This document shows positions 14,842 to 23,056 of a DNA stretch of 29,226 nucleotides, in pieces; position 1 is the stretch's first letter; each line of letters opens with the position of its first letter. The notes under the pieces are model-generated. The model did not search any database and was not told where the DNA came from. It was given only the letters and a program-made list of their open reading frames with translations. The DNA is from JASJBU01 sp965372385. GTDB lineage: Bacteria; Pseudomonadota; Gammaproteobacteria; Chromatiales; Chromatiaceae. The stretch spans positions 1-29,226 of the forward strand of contig CBDVCD010000014.1 in the NCBI GenBank assembly GCA_965372385.1. The letters are read 5' to 3'. Position numbers and translations under genes: made by a program.

Positions 14842-16824
14842 GTGGAACGAAAAACCGCCTTGTGCTTTTTCTCTTTAATCTGTTTGCTCCTGCCAGCTCA
14901 AGTCTGGGCAAAGGCAACGGAGGGGATGCAAATTGAGATTGCCAGACAGGATTTCCTGGCCGCGGAGCAATCTCTGGCAGCTGGAGATAGACAGACTTAT
15001 CTGCAACTAAAGCAGAGATTACAGACATACCCCCTGCTTCCCTATCTGGAATACCAGGAACTGATAAGCCGTCTCTCTGCCGACCAAACTGAAAGTATCC
15101 GCGCATTTCTCCATGAACATGCAGATACTCCATTAACCCGCCAGTTGCTACAGAAATGGCTATCCCTCCTGGCCAGAGAACAACGCTGGAAGAGCTACCT
15201 GAAATTCTCGACTCCCGGGGGCAGTGTTTCGCAGCAGTGTGACCGTCTGCAGGCCCTGATTAAGACTGGCCAACAGCAGTTGGCTTATGCCAAGGTGGAA
15301 CCGATCTGGCTCAGCGGTCATTCACGGCCCAAGGCCTGCGACCCGGTCTTCAAGGCATGGACAGATGCGGACCACCTGACCGATAGCTTGGCCTGGAGAA
15401 GGGTTGAACTGGCAATGTCTAGCGGGAAGACAGGACTTGCCCGCTACCTCAAGAGATTCCTGCCAGTAGAGGAGCAAAAATGGGTAGAAAGCTGGATCAG
15501 CCTTCACCAAAAACCTCGTGGGGTGAAACAACTCTTGCAGGGACATCATCCGATGCGGGACGAAATGGTCGTCCATGCCATTCGCAGACTGGCGCGACAA
15601 GATATCGCCAAAGCGGTAGAGGCCTGGCAGCTCTTCCATAACGACCCGGTCTTCACTGATGAGCAACAGCTTAAAGTTGCGCGCACCCTCGCGGCTTACA
15701 TGGTACGCAAACCTGACAGTCAGCTATCTCGGCAGCTCAGCAATCTGGTGCCGTCTCACCTGCGCCTCGACCCCAAGCTCAGCGATAAGCAATTTCAGGC
15801 TGCATTGCAGCAGAATGACTGGAACCAGGTACTTATTACGATTGACAACTTATCACCTGAGGTCCGATCGAAAGAGCGCTGGCGTTACTGGCGCGCCCGG
15901 GCGCTGATTCAGCTCGGTCAAAATGGTGCAGGGGAAACGCTCCTTCAGTCATTGGCAAAAGAGCGTAGTTATTATGGGTTTATGGCCGCGGATCGTTTGG
16001 GTGACAGACCCCATTTTCTCCATCAATCGCTTACCGCAGACAAGACCCTGGTCGCACGTCTTGCCACACTGCCCGGTCTGTTGAGGGCTCGAGAGCTTAG
16101 GGCTCTGGGTAGGAATCTTGCGGCCAGACGGGAGTGGAATCTGGCATTGCAGCACGGCTCTACCGAAGAGCTCAAGGCTGCGGCCATACTGATTCAGGAG
16201 TGGGACTGGCCCTCGCAAACGATCATGACACTGGCCAAAATCCGCTATTGGAACGACCTTGAGCTTCGCTTTCCGCTTAATCACCGAGAGCAGGTTGACC
16301 AGCAAGCCAGGGATCATGGTATCGATAGTGCGTGGATTTACGCCATCCTGCGCCAGGAGAGTGCGTTTGCTACCGATGCCCGTTCTCGTGCGGGCGCTAT
16401 GGGGCTGATGCAACTGATGCCTCGCACGGCACGCCAGGTTGCAGCAAAAAAGAACCTTGGCTCATTCAATCCACAGGACCTGTTTCTGCCAAAGGTCAAT
16501 ATCGAGCTAGGGACAAGTTACCTCAGTCAGGTCTACCGCCAGCTGCAGGAAAATCCTGTACTTGCCACCGCCGCCTATAATGCAGGTCCGCAGAGAGTAA
16601 TGAAATGGTTACCGGAAGAGGCGCAACCCACGGATGTATGGATCGAGACAGTGCCATACCGGGAGACCCGGGAATATTTAAAACGGGTTCTCGCCTATAC
16701 GTTGATCTACAATCACCGACTGGGCAACACCCCGACACAACTACCGGCGAGCTGGATCAAGCCGATTGAAGCGACGCGCCTGGAAGGCGACAAACCCGCC
16801 AGGCTAGCCGCTGAATCATCCTAG
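14842..16824 (+). CDS. slt: Soluble lytic murein transglycosylase Slt
   Basis: The periplasmic enzyme cleaves peptidoglycan glycan strands to 1,6-anhydro ends. It has 660 aa from the GTG at 14842, which follows AAAGGAG at good spacing and directly begins a signal peptide (ALCFFSLICLLLPAQVWAKA). An upstream in-frame ATG at 14725 would put 39 residues before the signal. A long helical superhelix domain is followed by the lysozyme-like domain with catalytic E506 in ILRQESAFATDARS, then GAMGLMQLMPRTA, and AAYNAGPQRV near the end. The length matches E. coli Slt70 (645 aa). It converges with the next gene, leaving 5 bp. Confidence 0.94.
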   Translation: MERKTALCFFSLICLLLPAQVWAKATEGMQIEIARQDFLAAEQSLAAGDRQTYLQLKQRLQTYPLLPYLEYQELISRLSADQTESIRAFLHEHADTPLTRQLLQKWLSLLAREQRWKSYLKFSTPGGSVSQQCDRLQALIKTGQQQLAYAKVEPIWLSGHSRPKACDPVFKAWTDADHLTDSLAWRRVELAMSSGKTGLARYLKRFLPVEEQKWVESWISLHQKPRGVKQLLQGHHPMRDEMVVHAIRRLARQDIAKAVEAWQLFHNDPVFTDEQQLKVARTLAAYMVRKPDSQLSRQLSNLVPSHLRLDPKLSDKQFQAALQQNDWNQVLITIDNLSPEVRSKERWRYWRARALIQLGQNGAGETLLQSLAKERSYYGFMAADRLGDRPHFLHQSLTADKTLVARLATLPGLLRARELRALGRNLAARREWNLALQHGSTEELKAAAILIQEWDWPSQTIMTLAKIRYWNDLELRFPLNHREQVDQQARDHGIDSAWIYAILRQESAFATDARSRAGAMGLMQLMPRTARQVAAKKNLGSFNPQDLFLPKVNIELGTSYLSQVYRQLQENPVLATAAYNAGPQRVMKWLPEEAQPTDVWIETVPYRETREYLKRVLAYTLIYNHRLGNTPTQLPASWIKPIEATRLEGDKPARLAAESS

Positions 16825-16829
16825 AATCC

Positions 16830-19250
16830 TCAGTTGACTGTTTCCGCATGTCCCTCGCCGCTTTTGCGCCGGGAACGGAGTTTTGCTTTGACCCGGCCGA
16901 TAAGCTCTGAATCGGTGATCACTTCATAGAAGAACTCACCCTCATTTTGCGATTCAATGACCCTGCCGTCATGCCGCAGAGTCTTTATTGGCGCTTCCCT
17001 CACCACCAGCCAATGAGACGATCCCTGACAGTCGATAAAGCGGCCAACATGGTAGTAATGGTATGTCCCTGAACGACTCTGCAATCGAATCTTGTGCATG
17101 GCAAGCTCTGCACGCAACTTCTTGAAGGCTGGAGGATCGAGATCGATTCCATTGACATTGTAGCGCAGCAGTTTCTGTCTGGAGGCTTCCTCCTGGCCTG
17201 AGTGCATCACCTCCACAGAGTGATGCTTATTTCGTTTCCAGTTGGTGTTATGTCGCAGCTCCGCATTGCAGGATGACAATCTGTCTGCCTTGTTGATGGC
17301 GGATGAAATCATGATCTTACGCCGGTCATCATAGAGGTAGGCGGGTGCATCATCACTGAAAGCTATACCCAACCCCAATTCCAGCCTTGGCAGATCCTGG
17401 TTTAGATGCTGACGATTCTGGGATTCCATCACCGACAGGATCCTACAGGCAAGCCCGCAAGCATAGGCTACAGTCAGCGATTGACCACTGTCAGCATACT
17501 CCAGAACAGCGAGGATCATGGCATCACCCTCGACAAATACCTTCTGGGCGTTAAATCTTTCCAGTAACTTGTTAATGGGGCCAAAAAAATTTAGGCTGAA
17601 ATGAGTGGCCGGATTGAGCCGTTTCCGCATCAGTTGACTAGTAATCTCGGTCGATCCCCTCACATCCGCCTTGAGCACAACATGTGCCTGTATTTTCTGA
17701 TCGGAAGATTCAGCCTCACTGCGCAGACGAAACTCATAGAGTGTACCGTTATCCCTGGATAGACTGATATCCTCATGATCCCTCAATAATCGGATATGGC
17801 TCATCTGCTGGTAGCCAAAATAGGCCAGTTTAAGATCACGACGAAACGTTAAATAATCCTTCAAGTAACGGGTAACATACTCCTGCTGTTTGGCTACAGA
17901 CATACGCTGTATGTAGTGAAACACTGCATCCAACGCCCTGACCACCTCATCACTATTCACCAGGGTGAGTGAACCAAGCTGTTTAAGCAGGCTGCGGCGG
18001 GGCAAAGTGCCTGACAGATATTGATAGATATAACGTACCGGAACCTGCTCTTTGAGTTGGTGATAGAGACGGGGTGTACGGTATGAGGCAATTGCCCGCT
18101 GCAGGATCCCTGCCTTGTGAAACGCCTGGTGTATTTCACCAAGAATTCGCTGCCATAATGCCATCCAGTCAGGAATGTCTAGATGAGTTGCATGATCCTC
18201 TCCCCCGCGTAGTCCTGAAGAGCGGCGACTTTGCACCGAAGCATGGGACAGTCGATCAATATTATTCGGCGTATCCAGCCAGGAAAGCTTACAGGTTTTG
18301 AACTCATCATCCTGGAGTGACTGTTCCAGCAGACTATGTCCCTCCAGAAACTCAGAAAAACCTCCACACCAATCACGCTGGCGTACTTGAAAGCCCTCGA
18401 CTTCACCCTTGTTTAGCTTCCTTGCGTCAATAGATACCGCGGGTTGAGCCCAGTCGGGCAGATAATCCTTAAATAATTGGCAAAAAATACGGTTGGTTGT
18501 GACGAACAGCCTCTCATCAACTCGATCTATACAGATGAGAGGATAGTGGTCCATCAAATAGTTTTCCGTACTCAGATCAGGCAGGTGCAACAGTGGATTG
18601 AACAGTAGCGACTTCGGCAACACCCAAGAAATACCGAGAATAGATTTACGGATCTTTCTCAACTCCTTCGACTCCACCTTATGTACCAGCATAAATAGTT
18701 GTCGCAGTGTACGATAACGAACTCCTGATTCATGTTTTGCGATGAAGACTAATCTTTCGTGAAGTTCCAAGGTGCGACCACTATTGTCTCTTGAGAAGAT
18801 ATCTGCATCTTTCTGCAGCTTTCTGCGTAACTCATCTATCACCGTTCCGGGAGATTCCAGTAATACCTTCAGCGAAGTCAGTTGCAGTAACTTCACCATC
18901 TCCGTGATAGACACGCTCTCATTGATCTGTTGTAAGGCACCTTCCAGCAGGCCACGATAGGCATCACTAAAAAGGTCAAAATCCCTATTTTTCAGTGGCA
19001 TACCAGTGACGGAATAGCCCTGCTTGGTTAGATCTTCCTGAACCATTTTTTTTACAAGTTCAGAAAGTGCAGATCGAAATTTATGACTTAACACTACATC
19101 AACGTGTAGATTGTCTATGCCTGTCTGAAATCGTTCCATTTGCAGGCTTGCTGAACTACCGACATGCAGTGACCTCAGAAATTCTCTGATTTCTGGGTTT
19201 CGAGTGGAATATTTTCTTTCTAGTAATCCCATGGCGCTAATTAGACCCAT
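16830..19250 (-). CDS. Large protein with divergent class III nucleotidyl-cyclase-like domain
   Basis: The protein has 806 aa with no signal peptide or membrane span. The first ~510 residues are helical and I do not recognise them. Residues about 520-660 resemble the class III adenylate/guanylate cyclase fold: D529 in LKADVRGSTEIT, D576 in FVEGDAMILAV, and N653 with R657 in INKADRL, the two metal aspartates and the Asn/Arg pair. The usual Lys three residues before GD is Phe here, and the second base-selecting residue is not recognisable, so the substrate is unknown or the domain is a non-cyclising relative. A charged C-terminal part follows. ATGs at 19250 and 19232 compete. A TATAAT at 19258-19253 would favour 19232. 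Confidence 0.65.
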   Translation of the reverse strand: MGLISAMGLLERKYSTRNPEIREFLRSLHVGSSASLQMERFQTGIDNLHVDVVLSHKFRSALSELVKKMVQEDLTKQGYSVTGMPLKNRDFDLFSDAYRGLLEGALQQINESVSITEMVKLLQLTSLKVLLESPGTVIDELRRKLQKDADIFSRDNSGRTLELHERLVFIAKHESGVRYRTLRQLFMLVHKVESKELRKIRKSILGISWVLPKSLLFNPLLHLPDLSTENYLMDHYPLICIDRVDERLFVTTNRIFCQLFKDYLPDWAQPAVSIDARKLNKGEVEGFQVRQRDWCGGFSEFLEGHSLLEQSLQDDEFKTCKLSWLDTPNNIDRLSHASVQSRRSSGLRGGEDHATHLDIPDWMALWQRILGEIHQAFHKAGILQRAIASYRTPRLYHQLKEQVPVRYIYQYLSGTLPRRSLLKQLGSLTLVNSDEVVRALDAVFHYIQRMSVAKQQEYVTRYLKDYLTFRRDLKLAYFGYQQMSHIRLLRDHEDISLSRDNGTLYEFRLRSEAESSDQKIQAHVVLKADVRGSTEITSQLMRKRLNPATHFSLNFFGPINKLLERFNAQKVFVEGDAMILAVLEYADSGQSLTVAYACGLACRILSVMESQNRQHLNQDLPRLELGLGIAFSDDAPAYLYDDRRKIMISSAINKADRLSSCNAELRHNTNWKRNKHHSVEVMHSGQEEASRQKLLRYNVNGIDLDPPAFKKLRAELAMHKIRLQSRSGTYHYYHVGRFIDCQGSSHWLVVREAPIKTLRHDGRVIESQNEGEFFYEVITDSELIGRVKAKLRSRRKSGEGHAETVN

Positions 19251-19742
19251 TTATTATACGGCAATAATAAGGCAGTACTTTGACAGTCTATCCCTGAGAA
19301 GCTACAAACTGTTTGACAAATAATAGATTTACTTATAAAAAACTTAAAGCGAGACGAGTGAATCACTTTCGTTTCGAGCGAACTATGTGAACAACGTCCT
19401 GTTTAAATCACCACAGAAATAACCGAACAAGATCTGAATAAGTCAGTCCTTCATGGGATGCGAAATAATTATCGCCACTTAGTCGTTATCTGCGAATGAC
19501 TCTCAATACCACATAATTCAATTGTATGCAGTGACCGGATAGGGATAAAATAGATATATATTATGATTGCTCGTTATTTATTGAACTTATCCGACATTCA
19601 TAGAATCATAGGGGGTGTGAGTTATACGCAGCATGATTACACCATGAAACTCACTGAAATCTCACATGGTTCAATGAGACAAGAAAATGAAGTGTACTAA
19701 CTTACACTTTGAATATTAATGTATTAGTCGAGGAGATATATC
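19251..19742. other. AT-rich intergenic region upstream of the SYLF gene
   Basis: The roughly 490 bp contain no convincing gene. TTGACA at 19313 with TATAAA 15 bp, or TAAAAA 17 bp, further on is a possible plus-strand promoter, which would leave a leader of about 390 nt. A 7-bp inverted repeat AAGTGTA / TACACTT lies at 19690-19709, just upstream of the gene at 19743. TATAAT at 19258-19253 faces the cyclase-like gene. Confidence 0.45.
19690..19709. promoter_or_regulatory. Inverted repeat, possible operator or leader hairpin
   Basis: AAGTGTA (19690-19696) and TACACTT (19703-19709) are perfect inverse copies with a six-base spacer, 34 bp before the SYLF gene start. The size suits a dimeric repressor site or a small RNA hairpin. 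No regulator gene lies next to it. Confidence 0.35.
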
Positions 19743-20309
19743 ATGAAACTTCAAACACGCGCCTACCTTGTTTTCTTACTTATGATCCTACCATTCGCAA
19801 GCTGTTTTGCCGATGATTACCAGGATACTGTCGGCATCTTCAAGGAAGCAGTGGAGAGCAACAGTTTCTTCAGTAACAGCTATGGCTACGCAGTATTTCC
19901 CACAATTGGTAAAGGTGGCATAGGAATTGGTGGCGGCTATGGCAAGGGAAGGGTTTTTGCAAAAGGTCAATATGTCGGTGATACCTCAATGACTCAATTA
20001 ACCATTGGCTTGCAGCTGGGTGGTCAAGCCTATAGTCAGATTATCTTCTTCGAAGACAAACGGGCTTTCGATGAATTCACCGGTGGCAATTTCGAATTCG
20101 GAGCCCAGGCTTCCGCAGTGGCAATTACGGCCGGTGTCTCTGCTGCCGCTGGTACCACGGGTAGTGCAGCCGGCGCTAGCGGCGGAAAGCACGACGCAAA
20201 AACTGTAGGTGGATATCACAAAGGAATGGCTGTCTTCACCATTGCCAAAGGTGGCTTGATGTACGAGGCAACCCTGGGTGGACAGAAGTTTAGCTATAAG
20301 GCCAAATAA
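19743..20309 (+). CDS. Secreted SYLF/Ysc84-domain lipid-binding protein
   Basis: The 188-aa protein has an N-terminal export signal (about 1-24, ending FASCFA). The Cys at 21 lies in FASC, a poor lipobox, so a lipoprotein is possible but less likely. The rest is the SYLF/Ysc84 domain: YGYAVFPTIGKGGIGIGGGYGKGRVF near 47-72, SQIIFFEDKRAFDEFTGGNFEFGAQASAVAI near 99-130, then KGGLMYEATLGGQKFSY at the end. The family binds lipids and is common as a periplasmic or outer-membrane stress protein in proteobacteria. The ribosome site GAGGAGAT precedes the ATG. A GC-rich hairpin follows the gene. Confidence 0.9.
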   Translation: MKLQTRAYLVFLLMILPFASCFADDYQDTVGIFKEAVESNSFFSNSYGYAVFPTIGKGGIGIGGGYGKGRVFAKGQYVGDTSMTQLTIGLQLGGQAYSQIIFFEDKRAFDEFTGGNFEFGAQASAVAITAGVSAAAGTTGSAAGASGGKHDAKTVGGYHKGMAVFTIAKGGLMYEATLGGQKFSYKAK

Positions 20310-20337
20310 CCCTTGGCGGAGCTTCAAGTGACGCGAA

Positions 20338-20364
20338 ATATCCCCGCCATATCGGCGGGGATAT
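20338..20364 (+). terminator. Hairpin after the SYLF gene, probable transcript end
   Basis: ATATCCCCGCC (20338-20348) and GGCGGGGATAT (20354-20364) form a perfect 11-bp stem with a five-base loop, 28 bp after the stop codon. There is no T-run, so it may be a Rho-assisted terminator or a 3' stabiliser rather than a classical terminator. Confidence 0.55.
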
Positions 20365-20457
20365 CTATCTGGAAGAAAAGCGTGCCGACACCTATCAAGG
20401 AGTTGAGGTTTGCGTGAGGGTCGTCGTAGTGAGGAATTTATTTATACAATAACACCG

Positions 20458-20503
20458 CATGCCCCGCCTGGATCATGATGACGGGGCATGGAGGAATCCA
20501 GGC
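20458..20503. repeat. Interlocking inverted repeats with pseudoknot geometry
   Basis: Stem A is CATGCCCCG (20458-20466) with CGGGGCATG (20482-20490). Stem B is GCCTGGAT (20466-20473) with ATCCAGGC (20496-20503). The left arm of B lies in the loop of A and its right arm outside, so the two could form an H-type pseudoknot or be alternative folds. It lies 33 bp beyond the stop of the fibronectin-III gene, at its 3' end, and is between two convergent transcripts. Confidence 0.5.
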
Positions 20504-20535
20504 AGGTTTGCTAAATAAAAGCGGCGACTGAATTC

Positions 20536-20928
20536 CTACCGGATCTCTTTGCTGGCCACTTCCGAGAATCCGCTTTCGAGTCCCTCATAGTCATAGGCAG
20601 TGACCGCGAAGTAATAGATGCCGGGTCTAAGCTCGGTGATGGAATAGCTCGTGATCGAACTACCAAGCAGGTCGACTAAGGGAATTAAATTATCGCTTTC
20701 AGTCCCATAATAGATTCTATAACCCTCCAGGTCACTCAGAATGAGAGTTTCGCCATCAGTCCTTGTGGTTGGGGCAGTCCATGAAAGATTCACGGATTCC
20801 TCTACCGGTAGTCTAGTTGGCGTGATGGGTTTCCGATCAACAGCGGCATAAGCTGTTGAGTCGAAGAGGATGGTGAATGTGAAAATCGCGATCGCGATTG
20901 AAATGACTGTGCGTAAATTCATGTTCAT
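20536..20928 (-). CDS. Small secreted fibronectin type III protein
   Basis: The 130-aa protein has a signal peptide (about 1-28, ending AYA) and a single fibronectin-III domain: VNLSWTAPTTRTDG, LEGYRIYYGTESDN, then GIYYFAVTAYDYEGLESGFSEVA. It has no anchor, catalytic part or repeat. The domain is usually a module in larger extracellular enzymes, so a stand-alone form is notable. It may be an adhesion or matrix protein, but function is unknown. The ribosome site GGGGAGAC precedes the ATG at 20928. An in-frame ATG two codons later is an alternative. It is convergent with the SYLF gene. Confidence 0.88.
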   Translation of the reverse strand: MNMNLRTVISIAIAIFTFTILFDSTAYAAVDRKPITPTRLPVEESVNLSWTAPTTRTDGETLILSDLEGYRIYYGTESDNLIPLVDLLGSSITSYSITELRPGIYYFAVTAYDYEGLESGFSEVASKEIR

Positions 20929-21489
20929 GCTTGTCTCCCCTATCTTTTATAATAATTAACTCGCCGATTCGTTATCCTTTTAGTTCAAGCGAGTAGTTGA
21001 AAGTCACCTAATCCAGCAATTTAAAGTATAAGGGAAAGGTGTTTCCCGGTTATTTCTCAAAAGCAACAGGTTGTAACGAATCATTTCGTATCTGTATCAG
21101 CCAGATACTCCGTGCAACCGTTAAAACCCATTCCGATTCGAAGCGAACACTTTTCCTGTCTTTCCGAAATCAGCCGTGTTCAAGTTCGCCTTGACTTCGG
21201 TAAGCATTGAAGAACTTCTGTATATTATTTTATTCTTATATCTCAATATAAAGTATAACATAAAGAGTCTTAATCCTCATTGATAATTATCTCCTTTTTT
21301 TATCAACAAGTTACGCTATATCACCCTTTTCTGTAACCACATATTTATCTGGCGATGAGAAATTAAAGTGGTATAAAATCTGGCCGTTAATTGGCACATA
21401 CGTTAATTGTTTACCTGTTTACTCGGAATACAAAACAATTCATTCTACTGACCAGAAACCCTACCAATAGTCTTAAGGAGCATTAGCTC
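20929..21489. other. Gene-free region upstream of nhaD
   Basis: About 560 AT-rich bases hold the leaders of the FN3 gene (minus) and nhaD (plus). Items seen are GTATCTG / CAGATAC as a 7-bp inverted repeat (21088-21108) and the phrase GGTATAAAATC near 21371, also found upstream of slt. No convincing complete promoter and no riboswitch that I can name were found. No coding-like frame is present. Confidence 0.4.
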
Positions 21490-22962
21490 GTGAATAGATT
21501 AATTTCGTCTTTACCTCTTCTTCTCGCGCCTGGGCTCGGACTCGCGGCCGGTAATGGAGAGAGTCACCTGGACCTGACCAACCATTGGGTTGGATTCACC
21601 GCTATTGCCATCTTTGTACTGGCCTATGCCTTGGTAATGGCCGAGGAGTTCACTCACCTACGCAAGTCGAAACCGGTCATTCTGGCGGCTGGCCTGATCT
21701 GGGCCCTGGTGGCCTGGTTCTATCACTCGCATGGGCAACCCCTGGCAGCCGAACATGCCGTACGCCATAACCTGCTCGAATACGCTGAACTGATGCTCTT
21801 TCTGCTGGTGGCGATGACCTATATCAATGCCATGGACGAACGTAACGTATTCGAGGCGTTACGCTCCTGGCTGGTGCGCAAGGGATTCGGTTTACGCCAA
21901 CTCTTCTGGATCACCGGTATGCTTGCCTTCCTCATCTCTCCGGTGGCGGATAATCTCACCACCGCGTTGCTGATGTGCGCGGTGGTGCTGGCGGTGGGCG
22001 GCAGTAATACCAAGTTTGTCCTGCTGGCCTGCATCAATATCGTGGTGGCCGCCAATGCCGGGGGGGCCTTCAGTCCATTTGGTGACATCACTACCCTGAT
22101 GGTGTGGCAGAAGGCCATAGTCACACCACAGGGAACCGTGGATTTCTGGGCCTTTTTTACGCTTTTTCTTCCCTCTCTGGTCAACTGGCTGGTGCCGGCC
22201 AGCATCATGACCTTCGCGGTACCCAATGAAAAACCTCAGGGTGGTGGGGAAAATATCGTCATGAAACGCGGAGCCAAGCGCATCATATTTCTGTTTCTGG
22301 CCACCATCGCCACGGCAGTCAGTTTCCACAACTTCATCCACATGCCCCCGGTGATTGGCATGTTGACCGGCCTCTCCTATCTGCAGTTCTTCGGTTACTA
22401 CCTGAAAAAGACCTATCACAAGGAGCAACAGGCTGCATCCGATGGGGACCATACCGAAATGGAACATACCGAACAGCTGGGCGACCCGGTTTCCTTCGAC
22501 ATCTTCAATAAGATAGCCCGAGCCGAGTGGGACACCCTGCTCTTCTTCTATGGCGTGGTACTCTGCGTTGGCGGCCTGGGCTTTATCGGCTATCTGGCTT
22601 TGGCATCAGAGGTGATGTATACCCAATGGGGAGCGACGATGGAACTCAGCGCCAGCATGAACGCGACTCCGGCAAACATAACTGTCGGGATACTCTCCGC
22701 CATTGTAGACAACATCCCGGTGATGTTCGCAGTGCTGACCATGATGCCGGATATGTCCATGGGTCAATGGCTGCTGGTCACCCTGACTGCGGGTGTGGGG
22801 GGCTCCATGCTCTCCATCGGCTCCGCCGCGGGTGTCGCATTGATGGGGCAGGCTAGAGGCAAGTACACCTTTTTCGGCCATCTCAAGTGGGCACCGGTGA
22901 TTGCCCTGGGCTACGGTGCAAGTATCCTCACTCATCTCTGGATCAACTCGGGCAGCTTCTAA
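21490..22962 (+). CDS. nhaD: Na+/H+ antiporter NhaD, first copy
   Basis: The 490-aa inner-membrane antiporter of the NhaD/ion-transporter superfamily exports Na+ (or Li+) for H+. About a dozen hydrophobic helices are seen. Ion-site motifs are complete: SPVADNLTTALLM with D154-N155, ANAGGAFSPFGDITTLMVW, and IVDNIPVMFAVL with D407-N408, then GGSMLSIGSAAGVALMGQ. The start is GTG 21490 after AAGGAG at 9 nt. A second copy follows after a strong hairpin. NhaD is typical of marine and alkaliphilic gammaproteobacteria. It may support growth in salty or alkaline water. Confidence 0.95.
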   Translation: MNRLISSLPLLLAPGLGLAAGNGESHLDLTNHWVGFTAIAIFVLAYALVMAEEFTHLRKSKPVILAAGLIWALVAWFYHSHGQPLAAEHAVRHNLLEYAELMLFLLVAMTYINAMDERNVFEALRSWLVRKGFGLRQLFWITGMLAFLISPVADNLTTALLMCAVVLAVGGSNTKFVLLACINIVVAANAGGAFSPFGDITTLMVWQKAIVTPQGTVDFWAFFTLFLPSLVNWLVPASIMTFAVPNEKPQGGGENIVMKRGAKRIIFLFLATIATAVSFHNFIHMPPVIGMLTGLSYLQFFGYYLKKTYHKEQQAASDGDHTEMEHTEQLGDPVSFDIFNKIARAEWDTLLFFYGVVLCVGGLGFIGYLALASEVMYTQWGATMELSASMNATPANITVGILSAIVDNIPVMFAVLTMMPDMSMGQWLLVTLTAGVGGSMLSIGSAAGVALMGQARGKYTFFGHLKWAPVIALGYGASILTHLWINSGSF

Positions 22963-22973
22963 TCACCGCCTCG

Positions 22974-23000
22974 AACCTTCGGCATGGTCTGCCGAAGGTT
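22974..23000 (+). terminator. Strong hairpin between the two nhaD genes
   Basis: AACCTTCGGCA (22974-22984) and TGCCGAAGGTT (22990-23000) form a perfect 11-bp stem with loop TGGTC, 12 bp after the stop of the first copy. There is no T-run. It may attenuate read-through to the second copy, protect the 3' end of the first message, or mark a processing site. Confidence 0.6.
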
Positions 23001-23056
23001 TCAGACTAAGATGATCCAATATCTCGACTGTGTCAGCTCCGAATGGATACAGCCTA

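Noticed and set aside
19563..19700. 45-codon ORF in the AT-rich region before the SYLF gene
   Set aside because: No ribosome site and no recognisable composition; it ends inside the inverted repeat.
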